NCBI GenBank assembly: GCA_024734555.1
Contig: JANPWX010000360.1
Coordinates: 778,647 to 842,646, forward strand
Source of the DNA: Trochalopteron elliotii
Taxonomy: Eukaryota > Chordata > Aves > Passeriformes > Leiothrichidae
Direction of reading: 5' to 3'
DNA length: 64,000 nucleotides
Positions 1-12,000 of this stretch are shown here, one piece after another (position 1 is the first letter of the stretch; each line of letters opens with the position of its first letter). The translations under genes were made by a program, and so were the position numbers. The notes under the pieces are model-generated. The model ran no database searches. It was given only the letters and a program-made list of their open reading frames with translations, and was not told where the DNA came from.

Positions 1-68
1 CATTGAGCAGGGGCACATCAAAAACCAGCCTTCTCAACAGCTGTTGTAGCATAGAGGGACGCAAGTGG
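1..68 (-). CDS. RYR3: RYR3 exon, cut by window edge
   Basis: 68 bp seen, running off the left edge. It encodes [20 protein letters not shown] then LN, window residues 2263-2285. [19 protein letters not shown] is invariant in RyRs. The acceptor is TTACAG/C. The next exons (leading to RyR repeats 3 and 4 and the pore) lie to the left. Confidence 0.93.
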
Positions 69-3000
69 CTGTAAATTAAAAAAGTACAGGTTATTAGCAA
101 AATTCACACAGTTCAATGTAAGTGAAATAAAAATTGAAGTCAAATTACATATTGGGAGACAAAACACTCATTGTAAGTGTTTTGAAAAAACAATGCTAGG
201 TGCTTAAGGAATCTCACTATCTACCTGTAGAAGGATATAGCACAGAACATTGTGCCACCTTTGAACCCTCTGAAATGAACAGACAAATCTACATTTCAGC
301 TCCTGAGATAACACTGATCATTTATTTCATGCAAGAATAAAATAGTATTAGGTCTACACTACAGGCCAAGGAAGAAGTTGTTAAAATACGTATCCTGCAC
401 AAAAGAAATAAATTTGTACACAGGTATTATACGTACTGGCAAATAGCAAGCAGGCATTCCTCAATAGCATCTCTTTGAGCTTTTGTGAGGGACCGTCCCT
501 TGGATAGCCTATATATTGTGTGAAGCATGGAGTCAACCAGAGAGGCATGATGCTCTGTTCCAGAAAAGAGGGGGGCACATCTTTTGAGTAACGGAAACAC
601 AGCTGAGCAAATATATCTATTTAGTGCGAGAGCTGCCTCTGTGGTACTTAGAGAAACCTGTATGAAGTAGTAAATAATTGTTAGTATCACACTGGATAAA
701 GGTCACTAAATATGAAGGCTATAAAACATAATAATGTAATAGTCCTTAATTCTCCTAAGTGGCTGGGTGCTAATATGATATTTGCAGCATGTACACGAGT
801 ACTAAAGCCATTTCTTTTTCAACTGTAGAAAATCTAAGCCATCCATTTATGTTCTGTCTCTTGCACCCCTGCATTCTGAATAGCAGCAGAAAAGAACATG
901 CAGCTTCTAACTCCAAACGGGTTAGAAAACCCCGCAAAGCATTAAATAACACTTGTCATCTCAATTTCTTCATACATCTGGATTTTCAGTGTAATTTTTG
1001 GAAACAAACATGAAATAAAAGCAATCATTAGGCCTATTGCAATATACTCAATGTACTTCTTGTATTACTGTACAGTCTGTATCACAAGATTTTAAACTAC
1101 TTTTATACTTCCCAAGGTGCAACTGAATGCTTAAATCAGACTTATCCACTATAAATTAATAGTAAGTGAATAAATATTGATTTTTTTTATTATGAGCCCA
1201 TAATACCTTTTTTTAAAAGATTTTTTTACTTGAAATTTCAGTTTTCTACAGTTACAGAGCCACTATATCCAGCCACTGCACCTAAAATCAATAGTGAAAT
1301 ACGTACTGTATCCAAAGAGGCAGAAGCTCTTAAATCTGGTAAAAATCCAACTTCCAATAGGTGAAGGAGGAAGCTTTGGTCCTTAATACCATAGACACGG
1401 TCCAAGAAGAGTACCATGGGTGCTTTATGATCAGGACAGAAACTGGCAGACATGTCTGGCTCATTTACTGTGCCATCTACACAAATATACAATGCAATTT
1501 TTAATCATAGATAACTGATAAAGCAAGAAACACCAAGGAAATGAAAGACATAATAATTGCATTTAATGAGTAAAGACACATACTCAAAGAAAATTTCATT
1601 CTTGTTCAGTTTTGTTCTATGCTGAAGAAGAATCATTTAGAATAGTAAGTTTTTATAATTTTAAAACCCCTATTGTTTTGCAATTTAATTATCTCTCACT
1701 CTTAAATAAAAGCTTAGAAATGAATGGTAAAATATTCTATAAATGACTGGATAATGTGGAAATTCAAAGGTATGAGTCCAAGCTTAAATGTTTTACTAGC
1801 ATCTCCAGAGCTACTTCTGGAGTCAAAGTACTGGCCCATGGGCGTGATCCCTTAAAGTATTTCTTACGTTCTTACATCCTCTGCTCTACAGGAGCAAATA
1901 TCTGTGCCACTGGAGCAGCTAGCTCTAACTAATGCAGATCTAATTAAAATTTGCAGAACAGTTCTCTGCTTACATTCAACTCTAACAAAACTGCTCTATT
2001 TTTCATCTGAAGGCTAATGTGGTAAAAGAGTTTCATAAAAGATAAACAGTCTAATAAAAGTATTGAAGTTACCTTTGTTAACTGTGGACAACTTTAATGG
2101 TATACTTATAATCCCCACCAAATCTTCAGTTGGCACTAAGGATCGAAGAATTGACCTGATTCGAATAGCTTCCCCTTTTCCACTTTGAATAAGCTGTTAG
2201 AAAAATTTATCAATTAAGAAACTTAGTATTGAGGGACATAAGAAAATTTTCCTCAAAATATTTCTATTAATATGATTTTTTTTCAAACACTGGAAGAAAA
2301 TGTACAGAAATTCAATTTATCCAACAATGAATGAAGCTGTCAAATTCAGCTGCTCCTACTTTTGTATCTGTTTTCATTTTTATATCAATTATTTCACAAT
2401 ATTATAAATTCCCAACAATGCCAAAAGCTCCACATTGGTAAGATTCCTAAACCAACCAGATACGGTGATTAAACCAAAATTTATGAAATGCCTGTGTTAC
2501 CTAGAGAACCCATGGTTACAAGTTTTGAGCTTGCTTTTTCTACCCTACAAATAGATGCAGACCTGTGTGATGTGTTCATGCATTTTTCTATTATTTCTAT
2601 GACGTAAAATCCTCAAAAGGCATTTACAACAATTTGGTGAGGAATTCCTTTCAACTTCTGCAGAAATCAGGTATTTATAACTTGTGTCTGAAAATGTCTA
2701 CCAGTAATTTTCATAACATGAAACTACTGTGTCTGACAATAGAGAGCTACTACATATAGCTAATAAACTTAATAGCTTTTGTAAGATTAAGTAGGGAGGC
2801 TGCAAGCCAAATTTCTTGCTCTTATTTTATTATGATACATAGGGGATTTTAAGCTACTATAGAATTTTAAGCAACAACAAGCAACAGTCAGCCTAAAAAA
2901 ACCAAGACTTGCATGTGGCTGTTACAGGCATTACAGTTGAAACAGTTATTTCACATATTTTTCCACGTATTCACATGGTGTGGGCATCATGTTTCATCAG

Positions 3001-6000
3001 TGCACATAAAAAGCAGCCCTCTATCACATTCTTATAAAAATTATTTTATGGCTTTCTAGAGAATTAACGAAGGGTCAATTTCAGAAGTTATTATACTGGT
3101 CACTTATATGTGCAGCACTTGTAGTTCATATTTACTTTGATTCCATAGTCATGTAAAAATGATCAAAATTTTAGATACAGAAAAAAGCATAAGGGAATCA
3201 ACAGAACATGGTCCTTTATCAACAGCTTGCAGGGAATAAATCTACTTAGATGCAGCAAGAAGTCATAAAGTCTACCTTCTGAAGGGAAGAGGGCTTTGAA
3301 TAGAGAAAGGTTAGCTAGACATGTATAATTATGTTTACAAATATCTTACATTTTCTGACCAAGTGGTAAAATGAACTTACATGCATTTCTGGTGCACAGC
3401 GTCCAAGTAAATCTATGAGAGCTGAGTAAAATGACATGATTGCATTTCCCATGTGCACAGTCTCCTCTTCCTCCTCCTCTTCATCACTAAAAAGTTAAAA
3501 ATAACAGTGAGCAATTTTGCTAATCTAAGTTTTATAGCTGTTCTCTGGAGCTAGAGACATGATCCAGAGACTATTCACTAGACATACTCATCCCTTTGGC
3601 TCCAGACTAAAGGGTTTTTTTTCCCTAGGGTAAGCATGCAGGCTAACTGTAATAGCTGACTTCACATGACTTCCTCTTTTACTTTACCTTAACTTTAGCT
3701 TCATTCCACAGCAGGCTTCTCATTTGTTTGTCCTTCAGGCTTTTTCTCTCTCTAACTCTTATTCCACTTTTATCTAGCTAATGCTTTGTGAATACCATAT
3801 GACAACTGCTTGTGGATGTGAATCTCTAATTCTCTCTGTGTAATGCCTCACACAACAGGGTCTATTATCCACATACTGCAAGCATGATTGGACCAGCTAT
3901 TAAATCCTCATTTACCAAAGAAGCATTCACATTTACTTACCCTTCTCTTTTATATGCCTGGGAAGGAAGGTCACGACTAGGATTCTCTGAGATCCTGATA
4001 GCTTCCTGCATAGCAGCCAGCAAACCATTTCCTCCTTCTCCCCTAAGGTCTGGCCCAAAGCACTCCGGCCGTCGAATAAGGAGCTTGACAACAACACTTG
4101 CATTTTCCTCAACACTTTCACCTGAGGACCAAAAAGCACTACACATATTTTCTCCTGAAAGGTATTCTTAAGTCAGAAGAAAACTTCATTTTCCCCTAAT
4201 TGTTCAAAATATAAAACAAGTCCTCATCGTAAGGCGCCGGAGTTGACATTCCCCTGTAGCCAGTGGTGAGGACCATGGGAGAGGCAGCTGTGCCTCTGCA
4301 GCCCATGGAGGTCCACAGGGATGTGGAGATCCACCTGCAGCCCCTGGAGGAGACCCCCACTGGAGCAGGGGGATGCCTGAGAGGAGGCTGTGAACCTGTG
4401 GAGACCTGTGCTAGAGCAGGCTCCTGGCAGGGACTTGCAGACCCGTGGAGAATGGAGCCTACACTGGAGCAGTATTTACTAGTAGGACTTGGGGGGAACT
4501 CACACTGGAGCAGCCTGTCCTGGAAGGACTGCACCCCATGGAAAAGTGCCCCACACTACAGCAGTTTGTAAGAATTTTTCCCTGTGGGATGGACTCAGGA
4601 TGGAGAAGGCTGTAGAGGACTGTCTCCCATGGGAGGGATCACATGCTAGAGCATGGGAAAGACTTCTCCTGGAGGAGAGCATGGGAAAGATTTCTCCTGG
4701 AGGAACGGCAGGAATATATTGATGTAACCCCCACTCCTGGTCTTCTTGTGCCAAGGAATTCCTAACATGATTTGCTACCATGGCTACAGGTTAATCTACT
4801 CAGTTATGTGACTTACAAAAAAATTAAGAAAAAAAATACAACTATGAAGATTCAAAAAAAAGTTACAATAATAAGCATACACCAATAGTCTTGTGTTTGT
4901 TGTAAGACGAGTATACATTAACCTCTCCTCAGACTTAACATATTTTTATGGTTAGGAAATTAATTTAAAGGAAATCTTCTGATGGAATCTGGAGGCCAAG
5001 AAATTAGACTTACTGTTAGCAAAAACTGCAAATCGTAAGAATGACAGGTAACGTTCACCCTCTATTGGGTTCCATCCAATGTCTGGATATCCTTTAGCCA
5101 GCAATACTGGACAGCTCTGCAGGCCACAACCTGCCAGGTAGGTAACAACCTGCAATACAGAAGTAATAATTTATTCATACGTTTAAAAATACATTTCTAA
5201 AAATAGCTATAAACCAGAATAAGCTTTTTTTTTTTTTATCACAAGATTTATTATATTCCGGTCATTTAAGCTAAGAATCTAACAACATAACTCATTATTT
5301 TATCTGTCATAGGGTTTTTTTAATGAAAAAGGCTAGCACTCTTTGTTACTGAAGTTACCTAATTATATGATGACACACAAATACAACAACACGAACAAAT
5401 GTGGAATGTGAAAAGCACAGTAAAAGCTTGTGTAATCCAGATCAGTACATGACAACTAAAATACTGATCAGCTTTAAAATCAGATCAAAAACCACGTATG
5501 GTTTATTTGCTACAACAGCAAAATAAACATTGCATCAAATGTTTATATAGTGTAATTCTAATTTAAATGGATATGAAAACCATCACACTTTTTCAGAAGC
5601 ATGATAAATATCAATGAACAGTCTTAAAAGTCTGAACCAAGAAAGACTAAAAAATTTTGGTAATATAAAAAGTTTTTAACATGTTTCTTATCAAGAGGAG
5701 TATCTTTAACTAAGGGAAATCTTTGAGAAATGATGACAAATTTCTTTAATTATAGTGAACTGAATTTCAGAAATATATACAGAATAATTTCCTCATTCAT
5801 CTAAAAGGAAATTTTCAGATAACTAACTGTGCATTTAAAATAAAATAGAAAAGCATGTTTGTGCAAAGCACAACACATTAGCTTAGTTATAGCACTTAAA
5901 GTAGGTAATGACCATGAAGAATCTTCCATGAACTTGGAAAAAAAAGATACAAAATACAATTTCTTAAAATGGTAGGCAGCCAAAATGGATGGCAAAAGGG

Positions 6001-9000
6001 ACATATATGATGAGATTATACTTAGTCATTATCTAGTATCTTAAGAGAGAAAAAAGTTATGAATCTAGGAAGAAGTATATGACTGCTGATACAGCATATT
6101 TATATATATATATATATAAATTGCCTTCAAAAGGCTGTAACAGTGGAAAAATGGGCTGATGAGGAAAATTTACTTATTGCAGTATGCAGTAAGGAAATTA
6201 CTCAGAGCACTCTGGAAAAAGTATGTAATTCCTAAATAATGCTTGATAGTTTTCAAGCATTTATTCAGAAGATAAGTGAATACCTATTTGCAGGAGTCTA
6301 GAAAAGGAGCTCATAAAAAATGTGAGAACACCAGTAGAATAAATCTTTTTATTCTGAGATTTTACAATGATACCACAAAGCCATATAGTTTTAATCTATT
6401 CAGTTTACTACAGTATGTTATCAAGCCACGGGATACATTTCTTGTGTGATCCTCTACCATCCACGCAGTCACACATTTGCAGTAAAAAGAGTTTTGTAGG
6501 AAGCAAAGTGATGCAGACTCCCCAGGCAGGTGCAGAGGAGAGCAGCTGTATTGCAAAAACCAGGCCATTTTAAGCAGTTAGGCCTTTATCAGTTACATAG
6601 TTTTAAATCATAACAAACACAACCCAACCAACCACCATTCACCACGATGTGAACAGGTAATGGTTATATAACTTGTTTTTCCATCTCTAATTCAGCTGAG
6701 CCACTTTCCCATAGTACTTTTCTGCTTAGCCAAAGTAACGGGCCTGAGTCATGATTTCACAAGGGTAACAAGACCTTATTTTATAAAACTTTACCTATTT
6801 GCAACAGAGTTTAAATTTGCAATGGCAAAAATTCAAGAGTTTAGTTGGCTATGTGCAATTTGTTTGTTTTGCACACAGTTTTTATGGTATAAACTTTAGT
6901 CACATAGAAATGCTGTATCCTTCTGTGAATAGGCTGTCTGTCACATCCATCAGCTAACGTCCAGACAGTATTAGTTTTCTGTAATTATTTAGCATATAGA
7001 TTTGTTTTCTGAATAACCTCTACATACTGCACTAGATAAAGTTATTGTCTCACTAAAGGTAATACATTGCAGCCAATACATTATGATTCTTACAGCTAAA
7101 ATGACTAATGAATTTGAGAAGCCCAGTCTAAGGCATATACAGCCTGATTTTTTTCAGCATAAAATACTGCTTATGTTACAGCCGATATCTGTTACTGTTT
7201 GAACATTCAGGATTTGTACAGTGCCAAGTATTTCAGTAAGCAAAGTGCCAAGTATTTCAAGGTAAGCAATCAGTAAATGAGAAATATGGTCAACAATGAA
7301 ATTTAGTTTAAGTGACTTTCTCTGCAGTCGTTTCCATGAAAATATGACAGCCACTGGTAGTGTTCCAGTCACTAGTGTTTGATATCAATACCATTCAATT
7401 TTTTATTAATGACAGGACAGAGTGCACTCTGTCAATTTTGCAGGTGATAGAGAATTACTAATTCTTCTCAACAGCATATTGCCTAGTAAGTATACTTCTG
7501 TGCTGTCTCATATCCTTTCCATTTATATTTTTGTCTGTCTTCCCAAAACCATCGCTGTAATATGCCCATTTATTTCAATTTCACAACTTTTTCTCTCCCA
7601 CACCATGTACTGATCACAAACAGTCCCACGAGTTCCACTGTCACCACAGGATTCTCTCATACTGCACAGAGATTTTCCCTGTGCTAAGCTATCATTTAGA
7701 TGTCTGACTATTCCCCCCATTTATATTAAACCCTGCTTTCTGTTTTCTGTAGCACAATGCTCTGCTAGCATGTCTAACTTCCGCTACTGGCTTTCCTCCT
7801 CTTCTGACTGTGCATTTCCATCTCTACATCTGTATTCCTCCTGTGATATGCAAATAACTTTCATGCCATTTTTTACATTTTATCACATTTTCCAACTCAT
7901 CCTGCCTCTCCTCACATTCCCCTTTATTCCTAATCATTGCCAATGGCTTGAATTCTGGATTCAGTTTGCCATTGACCCTACCCTTAAAATCCTGTTTCAC
8001 CTTTCACCTTGAAATACCTGCCATCCATTCTCTTAGCTCTAACTTCCATCCCCACAAACCTCTATGATTTAAGCCAGAAGACCTGTGTCCTTTTTTTAAC
8101 ATTGTCCTCTTAATTCTCAGTTTTTTCCTCCCCAGACAACACTTCCTGATATTCCTGTTTCATGTCCTTTTTCTTGTCATTCTTTCTACCTGAGAACAAT
8201 AGTGAAAGGATGCAGAAGATAGAAATAAATCTCTTTTGCTCTGATTCCTAATAAGCATAAAGCAAAATCAGGGAAAATACTGCTCAGTCAACCTTACCTT
8301 CAAACAAAACGTACTTAGAGTGGGTATTTCTGAGGACAACATATTCAAAAACTACTATGACCAAACTCGGTCTTTTAAACCCTTTTAGCACGGGTACACC
8401 ATTTAATAAACGGGTAAATAGGTCAGAGTGGTCACCTTATCAAGATCTGGCTCCTCCAATGCAAGTGCAAGCTCATTGTTGTCCATTACAGAGGCTGCTG
8501 CCACATCGAGTGGTGTCGAACCCCTCATTGAAGGAAACGCTGCAGAAAAACGTTAATACACAATAATTAAATGGAGTTTGTAATCACATTCCTGCAGCAG
8601 AGGGCAGCAATCACGCTGGAATCTATACCGTAAATATATTCATAGTACATTTTATGGTAGTTCTTCATCCAAGAACACAGTCAACTGTTTTTAATAAAGT
8701 GAAAATGCTGTATTTTTTTTTTTCTGACTTCACATCCATTTCTATAAGTATACTCAGCCACAGTGGTTTTAAATACAGATTTAAAAAAATCAGCATTAAC
8801 AATATAGCAATTCAGAGGAATACTATTTCCTTAGGAGACCAACATGTTAACTACATAACTCTGCATAGCCTTATTGAGGCAAGATTTTAAAACATGACTA
8901 TGTTTAGCAAAAAGAGACATTTCAAGCTTCAGGTACCTGGTTTCTTTCTTTAATCTTTTCCAGTTTTCTGTGTTTATTATGGCCAAATGCACGCATGAAC

Positions 9001-12000
9001 ACCTAAATCACTGTGAAATCACATGCTATCTTGCCTTATTATTATAGCCAACTATTTATCCAATAAAATTTTCCTTGTGTTACAAAATCTGATGCACATG
9101 CATTAAAAAGCATACATTAAATGTTCAAAAGTAAAATACGAAATTTACTTCAGTAGCCTAAAGTGTAGAGGTGAGGAAAATTAAACCAGATGAAACAGGC
9201 AAGCACCATAAGGAGTCAATTTAATCTTAGATTTCAAACCACAAGTATTTTGAATAAATGTCAAACCGTATGTTTTATACTAATTTTTTCAAGGTGTTTT
9301 CAGATTCAGACTATTTTGTTCCTAACACAATTCTTAGACACGTAAGCATGAAACAAAAGTAGAAGAAAATTCAAAGGTGAAGCAACAAGGTGGTTTAACC
9401 ATGTTTCAGCCTGCTATACAAATCAGACATGAGTTTGTGATATCACAGTTGCTCCTACTCTTGCTTTTAGGTGTTGCAGCTACATGGCTTACCCAGTCCA
9501 ACGCTGCTGTTCTCCAGTAAGTAGCTGAGATGCTCAAACATGGCCTTTTGGTTCTGACGACTAATGCGACAGAAGTAGCACAGGAACCGACAACAGCTTG
9601 CCACCATCTTAGGAAAAGCAATCTGCTGAAGAGGAAAGTTGACAAAGCAGTGAAATATGTTAATTACCAATCTGTTCCAGTTCTTCATGCACTCCTAACA
9701 TGGAAAGTATAGTGAAGTTACCAAGGTGATAAGCAACTGACAGTTGCTTTGGTTCTAACTTCAGAAAGGACCCGCATTCCCTTTTAACTTTCACATTCAT
9801 TAGGCCATTAAAGTGTTGAAAAATCATTTTTAAGAGAACTATAGGCTTGAATTGACAAGTTTTTACCTTCTCACCGTTCCTTCATAGACAATACATGTCT
9901 CAACAGAACCTCATGATCAACCATTTATTCCAAGAAGCTGGAGATCTAGCTGAAACAATCTGCTGCCACAACCTAGAAAAACACCCAATCCCTAAACCAC
10001 AGACTACAGGTCATGATTGCTCATTCTATCTCTTGAAGCTTCAACACTGAACAGAAAGAAATGTTCATGAGGTACCCACTGTCTATACGCAATTCATAAA
10101 GACAAAGACATAAAATAGGTTATTTTAGGTGGCCAAGCACATTTAATGGCACAACACCAGGTGACTGAGCAGTTTTCTCAGTCAGCATTTCCTTTGAAGG
10201 TTATCATGGTAATTTCTGTAACGCATTTTTGTAGATCTGTGCTATCAAAGTTTTCTACGAAAACGTTTTTAATAAAATGAGAAGGCATTGAGGGTTGTCA
10301 TTGTTTTGGATTTCAGGTTTTTGTATCACATTTGGCTCTATGTACAAATTGTAGCAAAACCAGGATGTTGTAATACCTATAAATTAGCAAAGTAATAATA
10401 ATTTTATAATGAATTGTAACTTGCCTTGAAATGCAACAAAAATACTAAAACTGGTATGTGAGTACTTTGTAAGACTGCAACAGTACAGGCAGCATTTAAG
10501 AGAATTATATAAGTAATATGACCAAAGAGGCAAAGAAAGAGTGGCGCAGCTGCACATATAAGACAATCAAATTTTGAAAAATTGAAAGACAGAGAAAAGA
10601 TAAGCAAAAGGTAGAATATTGGGCTGAAAATTGTTGCAAATACAAAAGAAAAATAAGTGGCAAGGCAAAAGAATATTAGATAAGGAATACTGGGATCAGA
10701 GAAGAACCCTCTTTTTGGGGTGGAGGCAACAAGATAAAAACATCAGGCATGAGAAAGGAGAAGAAAGAAAATATGCACGCTTCACTTCTCACTTTCTTCA
10801 AGAGTGAAAATTTCCTGTTAGGCTTCTCAAAATTGACACCACTCTGCCTCTAAAATAACGTATATATATTCAGGCATAACACAGAGAAAAGGGAGAATAC
10901 AACACTGCAAGAAAATTTTTGCTCAATTCAAGTACATGAATTTGGGCATTAATATTTAAATTTGGTTTAGTCTTCTATTAAAATTTATTGGTAGTAACAC
11001 TTCATTTAAGATGAAGAGGTACATCTTCCTACCAGAGCTACACCTCCAATAAATGCAGTTAAAGTATATATTTAATTTAAGAACAAATCATTTTACAATG
11101 CTATTAAAAGTAAGACGAAACACCTATAACATCTCAGGGTTTACAAATCAAGGCTAGGGTACTGGACTTCTCCCTCTAGTAAAATAAAAAAGATTCTACT
11201 TTTTTCATTAATGAATACTTTAATTTGGACAAGCAAAATCTAGCTTATATGGGTTATATTTTTGTTCACTTAAACATCCTAATATATTTTTGGGGAAGTT
11301 CCAAAACACGTAACAAATTGTGGTGAAATTACCTGAGATTTATCTCCTCCAAGCACATTGACCATCACATCCATAACAGTCTCATGCATGCCCAAGACTC
11401 TCATTAAGTTAGGATGCTGATAAAACACCTTGTTGTTCATTATATCCCTAAAATGGAGAAAAGACAATTTGTTTTTAGGAAACCCCAAATTAATTTAAGT
11501 CAATGCATTGAGATTTCAGAAGCATGCATTCATTGTATTAACATAATTTTAAATTCTTAGAATCCAGCATAATACAAAAGCACCTGAGAACAAAATGCTT
11601 CACATTTCAACATGCTGTCATTCCTCTAATTCTCATAGATTCTTCATAATAAGATAATTAACCTCAAAATTATTTCAAGATGGCAATTCTTCATTTCTAA
11701 ATTGCTCCTTCCATCTGTTCTGTTTAAAGAAAAAAAGTATTCTGTGATGATCTAAGTGGAAAAGAATATGTTTTCTTAGGTTTTATGTTGAGAACAGAGA
11801 TCAAGAAAATGAAATCTGATCAATCATATTTCTGCAGTAACCTCTTAACTTCCTCTGCTCACAAAGTAAAGTCAATAAACAGACTTAGTATTTAAGGTTG
11901 TCTTTTATATGTGTTCCATCAGTATTTCCAAATTCTGTCAGAAGTGGCATACAGGTCCATTATGAAGAACTATTTTAACTTTTTCACTCTGCCCACCATT

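Larger units (their letters stand above)
5150..8435 (-). other. RYR3 intron, 3286 bp
   Basis: It holds a (TA)n run, the short duplication at 7220-7269 and, from about 7480 to 8170, a long stretch rich in C and T on the plus strand. No exon-like homology was seen on either strand. Confidence 0.85.

Noticed and set aside
3884..4171. 95-codon plus-strand open frame
   Set aside because: It is the antisense shadow of RYR3 exon 3941-4121.
4263..4722. Plus-strand open frames of 77 and 102 codons
   Set aside because: They lie wholly in the repetitive CTGGAGCAG array; low-complexity translation, no splice support.
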